The notes: generated from the letters alone by a model not told the origin. Positions 1 to 10,418 are shown, numbered from the stretch's first letter. The stretch is 64,000 bases of DNA from Verrucomicrobiota bacterium (GCA_027493615.1 JAOSKK010000012.1:124001-188000), one strand, 5' to 3'. Program-made: numbers and translations.

Positions 1-140
1 TCCGCCTCGATCGCGTGGCGGAACTCCGGGTCCGGCCCTGCCGGTAACCACGGCTCCGCCGCGGGAGCGAGCCAGGCCTGCGCGGCCAGCGTGGCGGTGG
101 CGACGGCGCGCCTGATCCTTTGTGAGCACTGAGCATGCAT
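1..140 (-). CDS. Partial N-terminus of a putative exported protein
   Basis: An open frame starts at an ATG whose first base is 140 and runs leftward off the window; 46 codons are visible. After a basic start (QCSQRIRR) comes an Ala-rich hydrophobic stretch, AVATATLAAQAWLAP, followed by a Pro-rich polar segment, which is what a signal peptide and cleavage region look like. Nothing of a mature domain is visible, so no function can be given. The reading frame was chosen because the other two frames give Arg-rich, shadow-like translations. Confidence 0.35.
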   Translation of the reverse strand, partial: MHAQCSQRIRRAVATATLAAQAWLAPAAEPWLPAGPDPEFRHAIEA

Positions 141-298
141 AATGCGTGGACGATGGCTGGAACTTACCGTGTGAGAGGCGGGGCGGGGAAGCAAAAGCCT
201 CGGCCGGTCGCGTGGAGCCGGACGCAGGGAAGCGGTCTGTCCCTCCTGGACCTGCTCAGCCAGGATAGTACACACTCGGCAGAAGACCGCGACAGACG

Positions 299-431
299 GT
301 AGGCGCCGACGTGAGGAAGCGAAGTGGTATTGCCCCGGACCCACAACGCCTCCTCACGTCGGCGCCTACGTCCACAACGCCTCCTCACGTCGGCGCCTAC
401 GTCCACAACGCCTCCTCGCGTCGGCGCCTAC
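299..431. repeat. Palindromic repeat family 1, copy A (one left arm, three tandem right arms)
   Basis: The left arm GTAGGCGCCGACGTGAGGA (299-317) is answered by three inverted arms CCTCCTCACGTCGGCGCCTAC ending at 369, 400 and 431. The three right arms are spaced exactly 31 bp apart with an identical GTCCACAAC linker; the third has one substitution. It lies downstream of the stop of the exporter permease at 516 (minus strand). Copies B and C are at 2533 and 28337. The preceding stretch 141-298 holds nothing I can identify. REP-like or MITE-like function is an inference. Confidence 0.85.
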
Positions 432-515
432 AGCGGGTGGGAGGTGCCATGAACCGCGGAGGGTGCAGGCTGGAAGCCCGCACCACAGGCTCTTGGGCAA
501 AACCAGCCCAACCGC

Positions 516-1728
516 CTACTCGTACCGCAGGGCTTCGATGGGATCGAGGTTTGCCGCTTTGAGAGCGGGGAAGAACCCGAAGATGACGCCGAGGAGGGCG
601 CTGACCGAGAAGGCGAGCATCACCGAGGCGTCCGAGATCAACGTGGGGAAACCGGCGAACGTGGTGAGAACGGGCGCCAGCCAGAAACCGGCGGCGATTC
701 CCAGGGCCCCCCACCGCGCTTAGCAGGACAGCCTCGATGAGAAACTGGCGCAGCACGTCCCGGGCGCGGGCGCCGACGGCGAGCCGGATGCCGATCTCGC
801 GGGTGCGCTCGGTGACGCTGACGAGCATGATGTTCATGATGCCGATGCCGCCGACCACGAGGGAGAGGCCGGCGAAGGCACCGATGAGCACGGTCATCAC
901 GCGGTTGTTGGCGTTGGCAAACTCACTCATCTCCTGCTGCGTGCGGATGGAGAAGTCCTCCTCCTTGTCGGGCGTGATCTGGTGCAGTTGGCGGAGGACG
1001 GCGGCGATCTGGTTCGTCACGCTCTCGAGCGCCTCGGCACTCTCGGCCTGCACGTTGAGGGCGCGGAACTTGGTGTCGCCGGACAACCGCTTCATCGCGC
1101 TGGTGTAGGGGACGATGATGAGGTCGTCCTGGTCCTGCCCGAAGGCGTTGGCCCCCTTGGGGGCGAGCCAACCCACGACGCTGAAGGGGGCATTCTTGAT
1201 GCGGACGGTCTGGCCGACGGGATCGACGCCGTCGCCGAAGAGCGAGGCGGCGGTGGTCTTGCCGATCAGGCAGACCTTGTTCGCGCTGGCCACGTCGTTC
1301 TCGGTGAAGTTGGCCCCGGACTCGAATCTCCAGGACCGGATGTGCTCGAAGTCGGCGCTCGTGCCCCAGATGCTGACGTAGGTGTTCTGGTTGCCGGCGG
1401 CCACCTGGACGGTGGTGCGCACCTCGGGGCTGACGCCGGAGACGCCCGTCACGTCGCGGCGCAGGGCTTCATAGTCGCGCTCGGTGAGGGTGGGCTGCAT
1501 GCCGAAGCCGCCGCGCACGCCGCCCCGGGACATATTGCCGGAGAAGATGATGATGAGGTTCTTGCCCATGCTGGCGATCTGCTTGTCCACCTCGGCCTTG
1601 GCCCCCGCGCCCATGCTGACGCCGACGATGACGCCGGCGATGCCGACGATGATGCCGAGCATGGTGAGGAAGGACCGCAGGAGGTTGCGGCGGATGGCGC
1701 GCAGGGCGGTTTCGAGGACGTTGAACAT
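516..1728 (-). CDS. MacB/FtsX-type ABC transporter permease (frameshifted near C-terminus)
   Basis: Inner-membrane permease of a tripartite macrolide/peptide-type exporter. An N-terminal transmembrane helix ([20 protein letters not shown]) is followed by a periplasmic MacB-type core domain and then a C-terminal FtsX domain with further helices ([20 protein letters not shown], then [17 protein letters not shown]). The frame breaks in a run of six G/C near 708-715. Beyond it another frame supplies the expected FtsX ending ([18 protein letters not shown]) and a stop at 516, so I annotate one gene of about 404 residues. It starts 6 bp after the stop of its ATPase, in the order MacA-like, ATPase, permease. 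The FtsX ending [10 protein letters not shown] is typical of MacB permeases. The transported substrate cannot be told. Confidence 0.85.
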
Positions 1729-1734
1729 GATCGA

Positions 1735-2494
1735 TCAGGCGAGGTGAACGGCCTTCTGCTCGGCCTCCAGTTCGGCAAGGGCCGCGGCGGCGTGCCACCG
1801 GGCGGTCACGGCCTCGTCGGTGCGGATCAATCCGTCGCGCATGACGACCTTCCGGCGGGCGAAGCTGGCGATGTCGAGTTCGTGGGTGACCATGACCACC
1901 GTGATGCCCTGGTCGTTGAGGGACTGGAACACGCCCATCACTTCGATGCTGGTACGGGTATCGAGGTTCCCGGTCGGTTCGTCGGCGAGAAGGACGCGTG
2001 GTTGGTTGACGAGCGCCCGGGCGATGGCGACCCGTTGTTGCTGTCCGCCCGAGAGCTGGTTCGGGTAATGATGTGCGCGGTCGGCAAGCCCGACAATGCC
2101 GAGGGCCTCGAGTGCGCGTCGGCGCTTCTCGCGAGCCGAGACCGGGGGTCGGGCGTAGAGGATGGGGAGCTCGACGTTTTCCAGGGCGGACGTTCGGGCG
2201 AGCAGGTTGAATCCCTGGAAAACAAAGCCCAGCTTGCGGTTGCGGAGGTCGGCCAGTTGGTCACGGTCGAGTTGGCCGGTATCGACCCCGTCCAGCAGGT
2301 AACGGCCGCCGGTGGGGCGATCCAGGCAGCCGATGGTGTTCATCATGGTGGACTTGCCGGAGCCGCTCGCGCCCATCACGGCGACGAACTCGCCCGGCTC
2401 GATTCGGAGCGAGACGCCCCCGCACCGCGTGGACTTCGAGCGATCCGTTCCGGTAGGTCCGGTGGTAGTCCTGCAGTTCGATGATCGGGTCCAT
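1735..2494 (-). CDS. MacB/LolD-type ABC transporter ATP-binding protein (frameshifted)
   Basis: Cytoplasmic ATPase driving the adjacent permease. It begins MDPIIELQDYHRTYRNGSLE at an ATG at 2494. The frame breaks in a five-C run (about 2416-2420): with one fewer base the protein would continue RGVSLRIEPGEFVAVMGASGSGKST. Walker A (GASGSGKST), Q-loop (FVFQGFNLL), signature (LSGGQQQRVAIARAL), Walker B (VLLADEPTGNLD) and H-loop (VVMVTHEL) are all present and correctly ordered. Unlike E. coli MacB, where ATPase and membrane parts are fused, here they are separate genes, 6 bp apart. About 252 residues, with a short C-terminal extension beyond the usual 230. Confidence 0.88.
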
Positions 2495-2532
2495 GGCGGA
2501 AGGGGCCCTAGCCTGGAGATCCCATGCCCGGT

Positions 2533-2603
2533 GCAGGCGCCGACGTGAGGAGGCGCAGGGTATTACCCCGGGCCTCAAGACGCCTCCTCACGTCGGTGCC
2601 GAC
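2533..2603. repeat. Palindromic repeat family 1, copy B
   Basis: Left arm GCAGGCGCCGACGTGAGGAG (2533-2552) and right arm CGCCTCCTCACGTCGGTGCC (2581-2600) are inverted and nearly perfect, separated by about 25 bases. The element sits in the 156-bp gap between the MacA-like gene and the ATPase gene, so it would be transcribed inside the exporter operon. The tail CCGTCGCGG(T)TT(T/G)CATGC after the right arm is shared with copy C at 28337. Confidence 0.85.
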
Positions 2604-2650
2604 AGTCCGTCGCGGTTTCATGCCGGGCAGGGAGTCTCCGGGCTGGCTGG

Positions 2651-4148
2651 TCAGCGCCGCGGCGGTCCGCCGAACCCTCCGCCCAGCAGAGTCCGCGGCG
2701 GGGTGGACGCGGCGGATGCGAGCGAGGTGGTGCCGGTGGCCACGACATCGCCTTCCTTCAGGCCCTCGAGCACCTCGATGCCGCCGGTGCCGCTCAGGCC
2801 CAGCTTGACCGGAACGGCGCGCAACACGGTATATTCGCCGCCGCCAGGCTGCGTCCGCTTCTCGACCACATACACGGTGGCTGCCTTCGGGCCTTCGGGG
2901 TCGGCTCGCGACCGCTGACCTCCGCTGCCGGTTCCCGAGCCGCCTGGGACGCCGCCCAGGCCCGCGCCCATGCCGCCGCCACCGGCTCCGCCGCCCTGGG
3001 CGAATCGGGCCCGCATCTCGGCGGTGATCTGTTCGTACTTGCGCTTCTGCTCGGGTGTCAACGTGGCGGCGTAGGCCGCGCGTTCTTCCTCGGTGGGACG
3101 GCGGGGCTCCCCACCGCTCATCCAGGGCATCATGGGCAGCCCGGCGAAGGGACCGCTCTCGATCAAGGGCACGTCGGTCTTGGTGCCGGGCGGGGCGTTG
3201 GTGGCCCCCTCGACGGGCATCCCCGCCGGCGGCCGGAACTGGAGCGCGGCGGTCGGGATCCTCAAGACCCCGCGGCGTTCGGCGGTGATGAACTTGGCGT
3301 TGGCGGTCATGCCCGGGCGGAGCTTCATGTCCTTGTTTTCGACGGCGACCACGGTCGTGTAATAGACGACGTTCTGGTTGGTGGTGGGTTCGTAGCGGAC
3401 CTGTTGCACCTTGCCGCGGAACTGGCGTCCCAGAAACGCATCCACGAGGAACTCGACGTCCTGCCCGACCTCGACCCCGCCGACGTCGGCCTCGGACACG
3501 GCGGCCTCGATGCGCATCTGGTTGAGGTCGTTCGCGATGGTAAAGAGGACCGGGGCATTCATCGTTGCTGCCACGGTCTGGCCGGCTTCGACCCTGCGGC
3601 TGATGACGACGCCGTCCATGGGGGCGTAGATGGTGGTGCGGGAGAGGTCCACGCGGGCCCGTTCGGTGTTGGCTTCGCGGGTTTTCAGGGTCGCTTTGGC
3701 CTGCTCGAGGGAGACGCGCGCCTGGTCGTAGTCGGATTTCGAGATCAAGTTGCCGGCGAACAGAGACTCGGCGCGGTCGTAGTTGAGCTGGGCCATTTCG
3801 AGGGCGGCCCGGGCATTGGCCTGATCGGCCTCGGCCTGGAGCAGGGCCCGCTGGTAGGTGGCGGGATCGGATCTGGGCCACGACCTGGTTCGACTTCACT
3901 GTCGAGTTGTAATCCACCTTGACCTCGGTGATCACCCCCGAGATCTGGCTGCCCACCTCGACCAACCGCAGCGGGGTCAGCGAGCCGTTGGCGGTGACCG
4001 ACTGGATGATGTCTCCGCGGTCGACGGTGACGGTCTTGAGTTCCGGCCGGGCGTCCTTGCGCTGCTTGGAAGCCGCCTGCCAGTAACCGAGCGCGCCGGT
4101 CGCTACCACGATGACGCCCAGCCATCGGAGCCAGGTCCTGCGTTTCAT
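2651..4148 (-). CDS. MacA-like periplasmic adaptor (HlyD/RND family, frameshifted)
   Basis: Membrane-fusion subunit that bridges the inner-membrane exporter to an outer-membrane channel. ATG at 4148 gives MKRRTWLRWLGVIVVATGA, a single N-terminal membrane anchor. A biotinyl-lipoyl half (VEVGSQISGVITEVKVDYNS), a long alpha-hairpin rich in Gln, Ala and Glu (residues about 100-180), the returning lipoyl half (TTIYAPMDGVVISRRVEAGQ) and beta-barrel segments follow. The frame changes near 3860 (CAGATCCGATCC, one C too many); removing it restores AQIDPATYQRALLQAEADQ. The C-terminal part carries a Gly-rich low-complexity insert. First gene of the three-gene exporter operon; no outer-membrane TolC-like gene is in the window. 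Confidence 0.85.
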
Positions 4149-4317
4149 TGCGGATTTCGTGTCGCTGCCTATTCCAGAGACCACCCGCCGGTCCGGCGGG
4201 TTACAGTGGCCCCCACCGCCGGGGCGCGAAGGACGCCGAGGGACGGAACGTCAGCCCGCGCTCCCGGCGCATGCGCCTGGCGCTTTCCGCGGAGGTTTCA
4301 TGGGTCGTGGGTGAGCG

Positions 4318-4391
<74 letters not shown>

Positions 4392-4631
4392 AACCGCCCG
4401 CAGCCTAGGCTCCTGCCTTCGGGTGTCAATCCCGCGGCACGGCTTCGGTGCGCGGAGGACTTGCCCGCGTGGTGCGTTGGTCTCGAGACGGGGCCAGCCG
4501 CGCACCGGGGGCACTTGCCGCCGCCCGATCCGGCACGGCTGTTGGCCCAGTGCTCTGGAAGAGCGGGGACGCAGGGCGGGGACGGCGGGAATTGGCTTGC
4601 TCGCGCGTCGGGCGTCGTCAGGTTGTCGGCC

Positions 4632-5517
4632 GTGTCGGCTGCAAGGCAAGGCATTCTGTGGGCTGTGGGCGCCTATGGTCTGTGGGGCGTTCTGCCGGTT
4701 TATTGGAAGGCGTTGAAGAGCGTGCCGGCGCCCCAGATTCTGGCCCACCGCATCCTGTGGTCATTTGTGCTGCTGGGCGCGCTGGTGTTCCTCCGGCGGG
4801 AGTGGGGGGTGCTACGGAACTCGACGAATGGCCGGACGCTGGTCGTGTACGGCGTCGCGGCCGCGGTGTTGTCGGTGAACTGGTTGACGTACATCTGGGC
4901 GGTAAACGCTGGTCGGATCGTCGAGACCAGTCTGGGGTATTTCATCAATCCGCTGGTGAGCGTCCTGCTGGGAGTGTTGTGTTTGCGGGAACGGTTGCGG
5001 CGGGCCCAATGGCTGGCGGTGGGGGTGGCCGCGCTGGGGGTGGGCTATCTGACGTGGCGCCACGGCACGGTGCCGTGGGTGGCGCTGGTGTTGGCCGGCA
5101 GTTTCGCACTGTACGGGCTTCTCAAGAAGCAGGCGCCGTTGGGGGCGCTGCACGGTCTGGCGCTCGAGACGGCGATGCTCTGGCTGCCGGCGGTGGCGTT
5201 CCTGGGCTGGCAGGAAGTGCAGGGGGCGGGGCGCTTGGGCCACAGCGCGGTGGTGACGAATCTGTTGCTGGTGCTGACGGGGGTGGTGACGGCGACGCCC
5301 CCTGCTGCTGTTCGCGGCAGCCGCGCGGCGGATCAGTCTCTCGACCATTGGCCTGCTGCAATACCTGGCGCCCACGTGCCAACTGGCCATTGGGGTCTGG
5401 GTGTATCGCGAGCCGTTCGACCGGGCTCGCCTCGTCGGCTTCGTGCTGATCTGGGGAGCGCTGGCGCTGTACACGCTCGAAGGGCTGTGGCGGCGGCGCG
5501 CTGCGGGAGCCGGCTGA
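4632..5517 (+). CDS. rarD: RarD/EamA-family transporter (frameshifted)
   Basis: Ten-helix drug/metabolite-type permease of the RarD subfamily. The conserved opening (GILWAVGAYGLWGVLPVYWK) and the helix containing LSVNWLTYIWAVN are plain. The frame breaks in a CCCCC run near 5300; in the other frame the expected RarD end follows (TIGLLQYLAPTCQLAIGVWVY, then FVLIWGALALYTLEGL), stopping at 5517. I chose GTG at 4632, just before SAARQGILW; TTG at 4623 is an alternative. About 295 residues, normal for RarD. The substrate is unknown for the family. The 240 bp between the tRNA and this gene contain nothing recognisable. Confidence 0.82.
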
Positions 5518-5671
5518 TCGGAATGAGAGACGAGGCCGCAGACCGGGTGTTCACCGAAGCCAACGAGGTGAACGAAGCGCTGGCCAGGCGTCTCCCGTAC
5601 TCGAGATTCTCACGGCCGTGCGGTCGTGCCCGGGTTGCTTTCAGCGGTCCGCTCCGGCACGCTCGGCCACC

Positions 5672-6838
5672 ATGAATCCGTTCGTGTCAGGCTGCGCCGT
5701 CAGCCGAGCCTTCGTGGCGCTGGTATGCTCCGGCTTCGGGCTCCTGGCGCAGCCGCTGACGCCGTCGCTCACCGAGGGGGCCACCTTCGAATTGGCCGGT
5801 ACCACCGCCACCGTCCTGAAGGTCGATGCCCTGCCCTGGGTCGAGAGCGAATACACCCGGCGGTTCCGCTTCGACTCCGCCGACAATCCCAAGCTCCGCG
5901 AACTGCGCCAGCGCTATCAGCTCGAGGCGGTCGTGGCCCCGGGCCGGGACGAGTTTGACCGTCAGGTCCTGCTGCTCGACTGGGTGCATCATCGGTTCAC
6001 GAGGTTCGGGCGGCCCACGGCCGAGGCCCGGGGCGCCCTGGAGATCCTGGAGGCCGTCGAGGAAGGGCACACTTTCTTCTGCAGCCAATACGCTCACGTG
6101 TTTGTGTCGGCCGCGGCGAGCCTGGGCTGGGTGGACCGGGTGCTGGCCCTGCGCCGGCATCAGGACCCGCCGGGCGGCGGTTCGAGCGAGCATTCAACGA
6201 CCGAGATTTGGTCCAACCAGCACCGCAAGTGGGTCATGATGGACCCCACCGCGAAGCTGTTCATCGAGAAGGACGGAATGCCACTGAACGCGTGGGAGAT
6301 TCGCCAGGAGTGGTTCCACCGCGCCGGACGCGATCTCGTGTTCGTGGTGGGGAAGGAGCGCCAGCGGTATCGGAAGTCAGACCTGCCAATCTGGCTGGGG
6401 CGCTTTGCCGGCTTCGGCGATCTCACGGTGCCGGCGGATGAGTTGGACAAGTACGGATTCATCGGCTTCATCCCCAACACCGATCTGATGGATTCCGGTT
6501 TGGACTATGCCAACATGTTCATCGTCAGGGATGCCCTCTGCGACGGCACCCGGTGGCATGTGCGGGACGCGCCGGCAAATCCCGCCACAGATCCGTATTT
6601 CCCGATCCACCAGGCCGCAGTCACCTTGACGCCCGCGGGGGATACGCTGGGCGTGGGACTCCAGACACTCACCCCGAACTTCCAGACCTACGAGATCCGC
6701 GTGGACGGTGGGCCATGGCGGCCGACGGGCGACCGGTACGACTGGAGGATCAAGCCAGGAGTGCATCGGCTCCAGGCTCGGGCGGTGAACCAGTTTGGCG
6801 TCGCCGGCCCGGCTTCGACGGTGGTGATCCAGCGTTGA
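5672..6838 (+). CDS. Secreted transglutaminase-like domain protein
   Basis: ATG at 5672 gives a signal peptide (MNPFVSGCAVSRAFVALVCS). A transglutaminase-like papain-fold core follows: the Cys motif HTFFCSQYAHVFVSAAASLG, then HSTTEIWSNQHRKWVMMDPT, supplying the Cys-His-Asp triad in the normal order and spacing. The last ~80 residues look like a beta-sandwich (ITPAGDT-type and VDGGPWRPTGDRYDWRIKPG segments), common at the end of such exported proteins. It may cleave or crosslink peptides outside the cytoplasm, but many members are of unknown substrate. Monocistronic as far as can be seen; an upstream in-frame start at 5618 would remove the signal peptide from the N-terminus, so I rejected it. 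Confidence 0.75.
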   Translation: MNPFVSGCAVSRAFVALVCSGFGLLAQPLTPSLTEGATFELAGTTATVLKVDALPWVESEYTRRFRFDSADNPKLRELRQRYQLEAVVAPGRDEFDRQVLLLDWVHHRFTRFGRPTAEARGALEILEAVEEGHTFFCSQYAHVFVSAAASLGWVDRVLALRRHQDPPGGGSSEHSTTEIWSNQHRKWVMMDPTAKLFIEKDGMPLNAWEIRQEWFHRAGRDLVFVVGKERQRYRKSDLPIWLGRFAGFGDLTVPADELDKYGFIGFIPNTDLMDSGLDYANMFIVRDALCDGTRWHVRDAPANPATDPYFPIHQAAVTLTPAGDTLGVGLQTLTPNFQTYEIRVDGGPWRPTGDRYDWRIKPGVHRLQARAVNQFGVAGPASTVVIQR

Positions 6839-6943
6839 ACGCCGCGTTTCGAACCAGCCAGAACACGGTGGCCGCGCCCGCGGGCGGAGCGAATCGGCCG
6901 ACGCCTCAGTTGACGGCCTGACCGGTCCGTTCCAAGCTCCGGC

Positions 6944-8514
6944 ATGAACCTGATGTCCGGAACGTCTGCTCCCGCCCTGCCCCCTTCCGCTGCCGGAGCA
7001 TCCAGCCGCAGCACCAGCAGCCGCCGGCAGTTCCTCAAACGCTCCCTCGGCGCAGGGTTGGCCTTGAGCCTGCCCCGCCGTAGCTTCAGCGCCGATTCCC
7101 CGCCGGCTTCACGAAGCCCGAACGAGCGGATCCGGGTGGCGGTCATCGGGCTTGGGGACACGACGGCTGTCGGCGGCGTGGGCGGGCGTGGCCATCAACT
7201 CATTCCGCGGATCCGCGAAGTCCCCAACGTCCAGATCACCGCGTTGTGCGACGTGGACCGCGCGTTTCTGGAGCGGGAAGCCCAGCCCTTCCGCGATCGA
7301 GGCGAGACCGTCGCCACCCACGTGGATCTCCGGCGGGTCTTGGACGATCCGACGATCGACGTGGTCGTGGTCGCCCTGCCCAATCACTGGCATGCCCTGG
7401 CGACCGTCTGGGCCTGCCAGGCGGGCAAGGACGTCTACGTCGAGAAACCGCTGGCCCACACGATCTGGGAAGGACGACAGATGGTTGCCGCCGCCCGCCA
7501 GCACGGCCGCATGGTCCAGGTGGGCACCCAAAACCGCTCGAGTCCCCTCTTGCGCCAGGTGTTCACCGATCTGCAGCGCGGGGAACTGGGCGCGATCCGT
7601 CTTGCCCGCGCCCTCGTGTATCGCGCCCGCGACGGCCTCGGCACGGTCAACGCCCCGACGCCGGTGCCCGCGACGGTGGACTACGATCTTTGGTGCGGGC
7701 CGGTTCCGACGGCGCCATTGATGCGGAGACAACTGCACTACGAGTGGCACTGGTTCTGGGCCACTGGCAACGGTGAGATCGGCAACAACGGCCCGCATGC
7801 CATCGATCTTTGCCGCTGGGCTTTGGGACAGGACCAGGCACCGCCACACGTTCTGAGCGTGGGCGGGCGGTTTGCCTTCAATGACTGCGGCGAGACCGCC
7901 AACACGCACCTCACCTTCCTGGGCTATCAGCCGGCCCCGATCCTCTGCGAGATTCGCAACGTACGGGCGGCGGCGGGACCCGACGCGATGGGACGCTATC
8001 GTGGGCGGAGTGGCGGCGTGATCATCGACTGTGAAGGCGGGTACTTCGCCGGGGACGCTTCCGGGGCGGGTTCTTTGATCCGCAAGGCCGGCAGATGCGC
8101 GCCATTCCCGATGACGGCAGTGCGAAGACGCTGGAGACCGCCCACCTCGCGAACTTCTTTGCGGCCGTGCGCAGCCGGAAGCGGAGCGAACTGGTGGCGG
8201 AGGCCCTGGAGGGACACCTCTCGGTCATTGGCTGTCATCTGGCCAACATCTCCCATCGGCTCGGCCGAGCGACCGCACCCGCGGAGATCCGCGAACGCCT
8301 CCGGGACCATGCGGCGCTCGGCGACGCGTTCGATCGCTGTCAACGGTACCTGCGCGACAACGGCGTGGACCTCGAAGCCACCCCTGCCACCCTGGGTCCC
8401 GGGTTGACCTTCGATCCCGTCCAGGAGCGGTTCGCGAACGACTTCGCCGGCCAGGCCAATGCGCTGCTGCGGCGCGAAGACCGGGCTCCGTTCGTCGTGC
8501 CGCCGGTGGCTTAA
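6944..8514 (+). CDS. Tat-exported Gfo/Idh/MocA-family oxidoreductase (frameshifted)
   Basis: NAD(P)-dependent sugar oxidoreductase family. The N-terminus carries a twin-arginine signal (SSRRQFLKRSLGAGLALSL). The Rossmann start is VAVIGLGDTTAVGGVGGRG, and the catalytic EKP motif appears as VYVEKPLAHTIWEGR. The middle has the family's NNGPHAIDLCRWALG segment. The frame shifts near 8060-8070 and continues as GGFFDPQGRQMRAIPDD to a stop at 8514. About 523 residues. Such exported Gfo/Idh proteins are very abundant in Verrucomicrobiota and Planctomycetota (family knowledge) and are thought to act on unusual sugars. Confidence 0.85.
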
Positions 8515-8638
8515 GCCGCCGCGGGCTGCTCCGTGGACCGGAATGCAGGAGGCAGGAGGGAGATTGCAGAAGAGGCATTCCGCCTGGCCGGTTCATGATC
8601 CCCGGGGCAGATCGGGGAGAGCCACCTCCCTTCCGCAA

Positions 8639-8706
8639 TCCCCGATGTTCGCAATCAGTGGAGAGACCGCTCGCCCTGGGTTCTCCGCAGATTACGGACA
8701 TCGGGA
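8639..8706. repeat. Palindromic repeat family 3, copy G
   Basis: Left arm CCCCGATGTTCGCAATCAGT (8640-8659) pairs with right arm TCTCCGCAGATTACGGACATCGGGA (8682-8706). The core GATGTTCG(C/T)AATC ... GATTACG(G/A)ACATC is shared with copy H at 51054. It fills the gap between the Gfo/Idh gene and the metallopeptidase gene, which converge here, so a role at the 3' ends of both transcripts is possible. Confidence 0.8.
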
Positions 8707-8723
8707 ATGGGGCGGCGGGAGCG

Positions 8724-9404
8724 TCAGCGCAGTTCCTCGCCGTGGGCGTGCAGCCAGCGGCGGGCCTGTTCGAAGTCGGGACAGACTGCCGCCACCTGGC
8801 GCCAGAAGCGGGCCGAGTGGTTCAACTCGCGTCGATGCATCAGCTCATGCCAGATGACGTAGTCGCGCACGCTCTCCGGCATCTGGACGAGGCGCCAGTT
8901 CAGCGAAATGACGCCGTGGCGCGAGCATGAGCCCCAGCGGGAACGCTGATCGCGGATGGTCACGCGTTTCACTTCCAGGCCCGCCTGCGCTGCCAGCGCA
9001 AGGACGCGCGGAGGGAGCTCTTCCGCCGCGGTGCGACGCAGATGCGCCTCGATCGCGCTGCGCAGATCCGTGAGATCGGGCGGCACCGGGAGTTCCTGGT
9101 CGGCAAACCGCGCGCGGCGACCGGCGGCATCCTCGACGACCTGCAAGCGCACCGGCTGGCCGCGGAACCGAAACGTGCTGCCATCCTGCCAGCGGCGATC
9201 GGGGGCGGGTCGGCTTTCGAGGCGGGCAAGCTGGCGGGCCAGCCAGCCGGTCTGGCGTTCCGCGAACTCCCGCGCGGCGCGCAGGGAGCCGCGCGGGGGG
9301 AGGCTGACGCGGGCCGTGCCATCCGGGTGTAGACGCAAGACGTACCGGCGGGCGCGGTGGTGTCGTCGGTACTCGACCGGCACGAGACGACCGCCCACCC
9401 ACAC
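8724..9404 (-). CDS. YgjP-like metallopeptidase (M48-related, DUF45)
   Basis: Zinc metallopeptidase of the YgjP/WLM group. The zinc site is HELMHRRELNHSARFW near the C-terminus (HExxH followed by a downstream His), preceded by the family signature SRWGSCSRHGVISLNWRL and YVIWHELMH. The N-terminal beta domain starts RLVPVEYRRHHRARRYVLRL. The start is uncertain: GTG at 9404 or TTG at 9464 are both in frame with no clear Shine-Dalgarno sequence. About 226 residues, as in the family. Its 5' end is divergent from the phosphatase gene at 9543. Biological substrate unknown. Confidence 0.85.
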   Translation of the reverse strand: MWVGGRLVPVEYRRHHRARRYVLRLHPDGTARVSLPPRGSLRAAREFAERQTGWLARQLARLESRPAPDRRWQDGSTFRFRGQPVRLQVVEDAAGRRARFADQELPVPPDLTDLRSAIEAHLRRTAAEELPPRVLALAAQAGLEVKRVTIRDQRSRWGSCSRHGVISLNWRLVQMPESVRDYVIWHELMHRRELNHSARFWRQVAAVCPDFEQARRWLHAHGEELR

Positions 9405-9542
9405 GGTGTGGCGTGGGGAAGGCTCGGGCAGGGAGGCGACCGAGGGGCGACCCGGATTGCACAAGCGCGATTGTGGCGGGCGAGAGGCGGGGTGCCAAGT
9501 CTTGAGGAAGGGCGGCGGGAGGGAGGGGAAAGGCTGGACGTG

Positions 9543-10418
9543 ATGGCGGCGAGACCGCAGTTTCCCTGGCGTTTGCAGACGACCAAGTACAAGACGAACT
9601 GGACGGCAGCCCTCGAAGTGGCGGTGACGGCGGCGCGAGCGGCAGGGCGGGTGATGCGGCAGGAACTGGCCCGGCCCAAGCGGGTGGATCTGGCCACGCA
9701 ACACGACATCAAACTCGCGTTGGACGTCCAGTGCCAGCAGTTGATCCAGCACCGCTTGCTGCAGGCGTATCCGGCCAGCCGCTTCTTCGGCGAGGAAGGC
9801 AGCGTGGGCGACGCGGAGGCCGACTGGCGCTGGGTGGTGGATCCCATCGACGGAACCGTGAATTTCACTTACGGCATCCCGCACGCCTGTGTGTCCATCG
9901 CGCTGCAGGAGCGACGTGTGCCCCGCCGCAAACCGCGTGGGCGACGGGAGGCGGTCGACAAGTACGAGACGGTGGTGGGCGTGGTGCACGACCCGTTCGC
10001 TGACGAGCTCTGGACGGCGATCCGCGGAGCCAGGGCGCGGTTGAACGGGCGCCCCGCCCGGGTGAGCCAGCGCGCCCGGCTCGAGGAGGCCATGGTCTCG
10101 CTCGGGTTCGGCAAGCGGGACGCGGTGCTGCAGCACCTGTTGCCGGCCTTTCGCGAACTGACGCCGCGGGTCCGCAAGCTCCGGATCATGGGGTCGGCCG
10201 CGCTGGCTTTGACCTACGTCGCCACGGGGCGGTTCGACGCCTACGCCGAGGTGGGGTTGGGCTTGTGGGATTTTGCCGCGGGCGCGCTGATCGTCGAGTG
10301 CGCGGGCGGTGAAGTACGGACCCGGGAACTGCCTGACGGCCTGCATGAAGTGGTGGCGACGAACGGGCGCTTGAGCCGTCCGCTGCGGCGCTTCCTCCCG
10401 GACCCGCTCTCAGCATGA
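9543..10418 (+). CDS. Inositol monophosphatase family protein
   Basis: Mg-dependent phosphatase of the IMPase/SuhB/HisN fold. The metal-binding motifs are seen in order: FFGEEGS, then WVVDPIDGTVNFTYG, then GLGLWDFAAGALIVECAGG. A basic insertion (RRVPRRKPRGRREAVDKY) lies between the second and third motifs. ATG at 9543 gives MAARPQFPWRLQ and about 291 residues. Its stop (TGA 10416-10418) overlaps the ATG of the cyclophilin gene at 10415, so the two are translationally coupled. Histidinol phosphatase, inositol phosphatase or sugar phosphatase activity cannot be told apart here. Confidence 0.85.
   Translation: MAARPQFPWRLQTTKYKTNWTAALEVAVTAARAAGRVMRQELARPKRVDLATQHDIKLALDVQCQQLIQHRLLQAYPASRFFGEEGSVGDAEADWRWVVDPIDGTVNFTYGIPHACVSIALQERRVPRRKPRGRREAVDKYETVVGVVHDPFADELWTAIRGARARLNGRPARVSQRARLEEAMVSLGFGKRDAVLQHLLPAFRELTPRVRKLRIMGSAALALTYVATGRFDAYAEVGLGLWDFAAGALIVECAGGEVRTRELPDGLHEVVATNGRLSRPLRRFLPDPLSA

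Noticed and set aside
348-431. CRISPR-like array with 31-bp period
   Set aside because: The three units repeat both the arm and the GTCCACAAC linker identically, so there are no unique spacers, and the same arm occurs at 2533 and 28337 as an inverted repeat.
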